Part shown: positions 60,223-64,000 of the stretch, one piece after another
Position numbering within the stretch: the stretch's first letter is position 1
Layout: each line of letters opens with the position of its first letter
Notes under the pieces: generated by a model
The model's input: only the letters and a program-made list of their open reading frames with translations
Database searches by the model: none
What the model was told of the DNA's origin: nothing
Position numbers and translations under genes: made by a program
Origin: Glycomyces albidus
GTDB taxonomy: Bacteria > Actinomycetota > Actinomycetes > Mycobacteriales > Micromonosporaceae
Assembly (NCBI RefSeq): GCF_009451885.1
Contig: NZ_WIAO01000021.1
Location: forward strand, 42,720 to 106,719
DNA: 64,000 nt
Direction: 5' to 3'

Positions 60223-61535
60223 CCGTCCACTCGTCATCCGGCCGCACCGCCCCGGGCCGCGCCGGCCTCCGCGACTTCATCGGCATCGGGCTCGGGCCGT
60301 TCAACCTCGGCCTCGCCGCGCTCACCGCCCCGATCGACGACCTCGACGGGCTCTTCCTGGAACGCAAGCCGAACGTCGACTGGCACCCGGGCATGCTCAT
60401 CGAGGGCACCACCATGCAGGTGCCGTTCATGGCCGACCTCGCGACCCTGGCCGACCCGACCTCCGAGTACTCGTTCCTGAACTACCTCAAGGAGAACGGG
60501 CGGATCTACCCGTTCTACATCCGCGAGTCGTTCTTCCAGCTCCGCACCGAGTTCCAGGACTACCTGCGCTGGGCCGCCGCGAAGCTCGACAACCTCGCGT
60601 TCGAGCGCGAGGTGACCGAGGTGACCTGGGAGGACGGCGTCTACGCCGTCCGCTCCGAGGGCCCCGGCGGCGAGCGCATCGACCTCGCGAAGCGCCTGGT
60701 GCTCGGCACCGGGACCCCGCCGTGGATCCCGCCGGCGTGCCGCGAGCTCGAGTCCGACACGGTGTGCCACGCCTCGTCGTACCTGGAGCACCGCGAGCGG
60801 CTGCGGGCCTGCAAGTCGATCACCGTCGTCGGCTCGGGCCAGAGCGCCGCCGAGATCTACCGGGACCTCCTGGGCGGCATCGACACCGGCGGGTACGAGC
60901 TGAACTGGGTGACGCGGTCCCCGCGGTTCTTCCCGCTCGAGTACACGAAACTCACGCTCGAGATGACCAGCCCGGAGTACGTCGACTACTTCCACGGCCT
61001 GCCCGCGGCCAAGCGCGACGAGCTCAACCACGCGCACAAGGGCCTGTACAAGGGCATCAACGCCGAGCTGATCAACGACATCTACGACGTGCTGTACGAG
61101 AAGAAGTTCACCATGGGGACCGTCCCGACCCGGCTGTTCACCAACTGCACCGTGGAGAAGGCGACCGGATGCGGCAGCGTCCGGCTCGGCGTCCGCCAGC
61201 ACGAGCAGGACCGCAGCTTCGACCTGGCGACCGAGGGCCTGGTCCTCGCGACCGGCTACAGTTACCGCGTCCCCGGCTTCCTCGACCCCGTGCGCGACCG
61301 GCTGCGCTTCGACGCGACCGGGCGCCTGGAGCCCCGCCGCGACTACAGCGTCGACAAGGCGGGCGCGGGGGAGGTCTTCGTCCAGAACGCCGAGCTCGCC
61401 ACCCACGGGTTCACCGCCCCCGACCTCGGCATGGCCGCCTACCGCAACTCCTGGATCATCCGGTCGATGACCGGCCGGGAGGTCTACCCCATCGAGCAGC
61501 GAATCGGCTTCCAGGAGTTCGGATCACCGTCATGA
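60219..61535 (+). CDS. desB: Cadaverine N-monooxygenase (DesB-like, IucD/SidA family)
   Basis: This 438-residue FAD/NADPH monooxygenase hydroxylates a diamine terminal nitrogen. FAD site is IGIGLGPFNLGLAAL, the NADPH site VVGSGQSAAEIYRDL, and the C-terminal ATGYSYRVP matches the family. GTG overlaps the desA stop as GTGA. Substrate cadaverine is inferred from the operon; IucD (lysine) and PvdA (ornithine) are related. Confidence 0.94.
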   Translation: MTVHSSSGRTAPGRAGLRDFIGIGLGPFNLGLAALTAPIDDLDGLFLERKPNVDWHPGMLIEGTTMQVPFMADLATLADPTSEYSFLNYLKENGRIYPFYIRESFFQLRTEFQDYLRWAAAKLDNLAFEREVTEVTWEDGVYAVRSEGPGGERIDLAKRLVLGTGTPPWIPPACRELESDTVCHASSYLEHRERLRACKSITVVGSGQSAAEIYRDLLGGIDTGGYELNWVTRSPRFFPLEYTKLTLEMTSPEYVDYFHGLPAAKRDELNHAHKGLYKGINAELINDIYDVLYEKKFTMGTVPTRLFTNCTVEKATGCGSVRLGVRQHEQDRSFDLATEGLVLATGYSYRVPGFLDPVRDRLRFDATGRLEPRRDYSVDKAGAGEVFVQNAELATHGFTAPDLGMAAYRNSWIIRSMTGREVYPIEQRIGFQEFGSPS

Positions 61536-62122
61536 CCACGCAGATGCTTGCCCCCGAGACCTTCTACCACCTGCACGAGCGGCTCGGCGACTTCGGGCTG
61601 CGCCCGGTCGACCCGCCGACCGACTCGCCGCTGCTGCACGAATGGGTCACGCACCCCAAAGCGCGGTACTGGATGATGCAGCACGCCTCGGTCGCCGACG
61701 TGCTCGCCGAGCACGAGGCCATCGAGGCCGACCCGCACCACTTCGCGTACATCGGCCTGTACCACTACCGGGCCCGGTTCCTCGTCGAGGTGTACGACCC
61801 CGCGCATTCGGAGCTGGCGTCGGCGTACGACCCCGAGGAGGGCGACGTCGGCATGCACGTGCTCACCGCCCCCGCGGACCAGCCGATCCCCGGATTCACC
61901 AAGGGCGTCATGACCGCCGTGATGCACCTGCTGTTCGACGGGTTCCGCGCCCGGCGGGTCGTCGTCGAGCCGGACACCGGGAACGAGGCGATCCACCGCC
62001 TGAACGAGTACGTCGGCTTCCGTCCGGAGAGGACGGTGCGCCTCAAGGACAAGGAGGCGCTGCTGAGCTTCTGCACCCGCATGGACTTCGAGCGGTCCGC
62101 CGCCAAGGGAGTGAACGCATGA
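61532..62122 (+). CDS. desC: N-acyltransferase of siderophore biosynthesis (DesC-like)
   Basis: This 196-residue GNAT-fold acyltransferase is of the IucB/DesC group. Landmarks are HEWVTHPKARYWMMQ, YIGLYHYRARFLVEVYDP, MHVLTAP and the acyl-CoA region VVVEPDTGNEAIHRLNEYVGF. It transfers succinyl or acetyl groups to hydroxycadaverine. ATG overlaps the desB stop as ATGA. Confidence 0.93.
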   Translation: MTTQMLAPETFYHLHERLGDFGLRPVDPPTDSPLLHEWVTHPKARYWMMQHASVADVLAEHEAIEADPHHFAYIGLYHYRARFLVEVYDPAHSELASAYDPEEGDVGMHVLTAPADQPIPGFTKGVMTAVMHLLFDGFRARRVVVEPDTGNEAIHRLNEYVGFRPERTVRLKDKEALLSFCTRMDFERSAAKGVNA

Positions 62123-63876
62123 GCGCCATCGACCACCTGACCCCCGAGCTGTGGCGGGCGGCCACCAGGAACCTGCTCGCCAAGGCGATCGGCGAGTTCG
62201 CGCACGAGCGCCTCCTCGTGCCCGTCAAGGACGGCGACGCCTACGTGCTGGGCGCCGAGCGCGAGCGGTACCGCTTCCGTGCGCGGCGGTTCAAGCTCGA
62301 CCACTGGGTCGTCGACCCCGCGTCGATCGAGCGCACCGGCGCCGGCGGCGCCGCGCTGGAGGCGGACGCGGCCGCGTTCTTCCTCGCGTTCAGGGGCGAA
62401 CTCGGCCTGAGCGACACCGTGCTCCCGGTCTACCTCGAGGAGGTCGCCGCCACGGTCAACCGCGGGGCGTTCCAGCTCTCGGAGGACCAGCCGAGCGCCG
62501 CGGCGCTCGTCGGCTCGGGCTTCCAGGCGATCGAGGCGGCCATGACCGGCGGCCACCCGTGCTTCGTGGCCGGGTCCGGCAGGCTCGGGTTCACCTCCGA
62601 GGACTACCAGGCGTACGCGCCCGAGGCCGGCGCGGGCGTGCGGCTCATGTGGCTGGCGGCCCTCCGCGAGCACGCGATGTTCGCGGCCTCGCCCGAACTG
62701 GACTTCACGTGGCTCCTGGACACCCAGGTCGACGCCGACTCCCGCGAGTACTTCGCGTCGATGCTCACCGACCGGGGCCTGACCTACGACGACGTCTACC
62801 TGATCCCGGTCCACCCGTGGCAGTGGCGCAACAAGATCTCGGTGACGTTCGCGCCCGAGATCGCCGCCGGGCGGCTCGTCCCCCTCGGCGAGGGCCACGA
62901 CGAGTTCCAGGCGCAGCAGTCGATCCGGACGTTCTTCAACCGCACCGACCCGGGCCGCGACTACGTCAAGACCGCCCTGTCGGTGCTGAACATGGGCTTC
63001 ATGCGGGGCCTGTCGACCGAGTACATGGAGGTCACGCCCGCGATCTGCGACTGGGTCGCCGACCTCGTCCACGGCGACGCCACGTTGAAGCGCCACGGCG
63101 TCACCGTCCTGCGCGAGCGGGCCGCGGTCGGCTACCGGCACCCGGCGTACTCGCAGGCCCCGAAGGGCTCGCCGTACCGGAAGATGCTCGCGGCCCTGTG
63201 GCGCGAGAGCCCGGTCCCCAAGCTCGCGAAGGGCGAGCGCGCTGCGACCATGGCGTCCCTGCTGCACGTCGACCGCGACGGGAAGCCGTTCGCGTCGGCG
63301 CTCATCCGCCGCTCGGGGCTGCGCCCGGCCGACTGGCTGCGCGGCTATCTCGACGCGTACCTGGTGCCGCTCGTGCACTGCCTGTACAAGTACGGGCTGG
63401 TGTTCATGCCGCACGGCGAGAACATCATCCTCGTGCTCAAGGACGGGGCCGTGGAGCGGGTGTTCCTCAAGGACATCGGCGAGGAGTGCGCGGTCCTGGA
63501 GCCGTCCACCGAGGTCCCCGAGGCGATCGCGCGGATCCGCGCCGAGGTGCCCGACGACGTGCGGGCCCTGTCGATCCTCACCGACGTCGCCGACTGCTTC
63601 CTGCGGTTCCTCGCCGGGATCCTGCACATCGACGGGGTGCTCAGCGAGGACGAGTTCTGGCGGGTCGCGGCCGAGGCGCTCAAGGACTACCAGGCCGCGC
63701 ACCCGGAGCTCGCCGACGCGTTCGAGCGGTACCCACTGTTCGAGGAGTCGTTCACGCTCTCGTGCCTGAACCGCTTGCAGCTCAAGAACAACCAGCAGAT
63801 GGTGAACCTGGAGAACCAGGAGGAGAGCCTGATCTACGCGGGCCGACTGGACAATCCTCTGTCCGCCTGGCGCTAG
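62119..63876 (+). CDS. desD: NRPS-independent siderophore synthetase (DesD-like, IucA/IucC family)
   Basis: This 585-residue ATP-dependent ligase joins and cyclises hydroxamate units. Motifs include GGHPCFVAGSGRLGF (ATP site), VHPWQWRNK, AQQSIRTFFN, the K-T-A-L stretch (DYVKTALSVLNMGFMRGL) and HGENIILVL near the C-terminus. The length is standard. ATG overlaps desC as ATGA. No terminator follows, because an insertion sequence begins at the stop codon. The likely product is a desferrioxamine-type siderophore. Confidence 0.95.
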   Translation: MSAIDHLTPELWRAATRNLLAKAIGEFAHERLLVPVKDGDAYVLGAERERYRFRARRFKLDHWVVDPASIERTGAGGAALEADAAAFFLAFRGELGLSDTVLPVYLEEVAATVNRGAFQLSEDQPSAAALVGSGFQAIEAAMTGGHPCFVAGSGRLGFTSEDYQAYAPEAGAGVRLMWLAALREHAMFAASPELDFTWLLDTQVDADSREYFASMLTDRGLTYDDVYLIPVHPWQWRNKISVTFAPEIAAGRLVPLGEGHDEFQAQQSIRTFFNRTDPGRDYVKTALSVLNMGFMRGLSTEYMEVTPAICDWVADLVHGDATLKRHGVTVLRERAAVGYRHPAYSQAPKGSPYRKMLAALWRESPVPKLAKGERAATMASLLHVDRDGKPFASALIRRSGLRPADWLRGYLDAYLVPLVHCLYKYGLVFMPHGENIILVLKDGAVERVFLKDIGEECAVLEPSTEVPEAIARIRAEVPDDVRALSILTDVADCFLRFLAGILHIDGVLSEDEFWRVAAEALKDYQAAHPELADAFERYPLFEESFTLSCLNRLQLKNNQQMVNLENQEESLIYAGRLDNPLSAWR

Positions 63877-63895
63877 GCCGTGTTTACGAACTGAG

Positions 63896-63946
63896 GAAGC
63901 CTCCTGTTGAATCTGTTGTGCTGCAACGATTTCAATAGGAGGCTTC
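63896..63946 (+). promoter_or_regulatory. Long hairpin sequestering transposase ribosome-binding site
   Basis: GAAGCCTCCTGTTGAATC (63896-63913) pairs with 63928-63946 ending AGGAGGCTTC, with one G-U pair and a bulge. Within the loop GTTG pairs with CAAC. The right arm contains the AGGAGG ribosome-binding site of the transposase, so RNA started upstream of the IS would fold and block translation. Confidence 0.65.
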
Positions 63947-63947
63947 T

Positions 63948-64000
63948 GTGTCGAGCCTATCAGGGCGCGGGGATCTGACCGATAAGCAGTGGGAACGCCT
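63948..64000 (+). CDS. IS transposase, N-terminal fragment
   Basis: Only 17 complete codons are present, reading VSSLSGRGDLTDKQWER. The DLTDKQWER motif is the standard N-terminus of IS5-family transposases (DUF4096/IS402-like helix-turn-helix: L-T-D-x-Q-W). AGGAGG lies 5 bases upstream of the GTG. The rest lies outside the window. Confidence 0.8.
   Translation, partial: MSSLSGRGDLTDKQWER

Larger units (their letters stand above)
63876..64000 (+). mobile_element. Insertion sequence, left end (IS5-like), partial
   Basis: The DNA changes character exactly at the desD stop: GC drops and GGCCGTGTTTACGAAC starts, a typical inverted-repeat-like end. The CTAG at 63873-63876 fits the YTAR target of IS427-group elements, so the TA may be the duplicated target and the first G of the element may complete the stop codon. 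The transposase starts at 63948. The right end lies beyond the window, so the boundary is an inference. Confidence 0.7.

Overview
The window is chromosomal DNA of a high-GC actinobacterium (Actinomycetota). Supporting signs: about 70% GC with extreme third-position bias; frequent GTG and TTG starts; a mycothiol-dependent maleylpyruvate isomerase family protein; a SARP/AfsR-type regulator; YbaB/EbfC genes beside a type VII secretion-like protein; a DmdR/IdeR iron box; and the gene order dapB, M16 peptidase, pnp, rpsO, ribF. The genus cannot be fixed by eye; a filamentous or Glycomyces/Micromonospora-like actinomycete is a guess.

Layout. 1-5.8 kb: housekeeping genes on the minus strand (dapB start, M16 peptidase, polynucleotide phosphorylase, S15, riboflavin kinase/FAD synthetase). 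6-12.2 kb: a secreted phospholipase D-like protein, then an AglEFG-type sugar ABC importer without its own ATPase, divergent from a GH1 beta-glucosidase, with a CebR-like operator between them. 12-28 kb: small metabolic genes with divergent regulator/target pairs: LysR/aminotransferase, SARP/DUF1445 (putative D-glutamate cyclase) and XRE/short-chain dehydrogenase. It also holds a YibE/F membrane protein, carbonic anhydrase, pterin carbinolamine dehydratase, a HxlR-type regulator, a quinone oxidoreductase and an MFS exporter.

28.2-31.8 kb: a tight five-gene minus-strand unit with a type VII secretion substrate-like protein, a two-TM protein, two YbaB/EbfC paralogues and a four-TM protein. A tRNA with a CAU anticodon follows. 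32.3-38 kb: a branched-chain amino-acid-type ABC importer (livHMGF, then convergent livK) whose LivH carries an unusual extracytoplasmic N-terminal domain. 38-47 kb: membrane proteins, a PfkB sugar kinase, a glutaminyl cyclase lipoprotein, a TetR/RlmA pair divergent from a GH3 glycosidase, and a YtxH-like protein.

47.6-51 kb: accessory DNA next to tRNA-Asn, with an AAA/DUF234-type ATPase preceded by three 16-bp iterons and a squalene-cyclase-fold membrane protein. 51-58.3 kb: a disulfide oxidoreductase, an osmoprotectant ABC importer (opuC type), a NADAR protein and a DUF885 metallopeptidase-like protein. 58.6-63.9 kb: a complete desABCD-type operon for a hydroxamate siderophore (desferrioxamine type) under an iron box. 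An IS5-like insertion sequence begins at the desD stop codon; its transposase start is sequestered by a long hairpin. No CRISPR array, rRNA or prophage was seen.

The best candidates for undescribed biology are the iteron-controlled ATPase region near tRNA-Asn, the LivH fusion, the EbfC/type VII-like unit, and the SARP direct repeats placed just upstream of a perfect -35 of the neighbouring gene.
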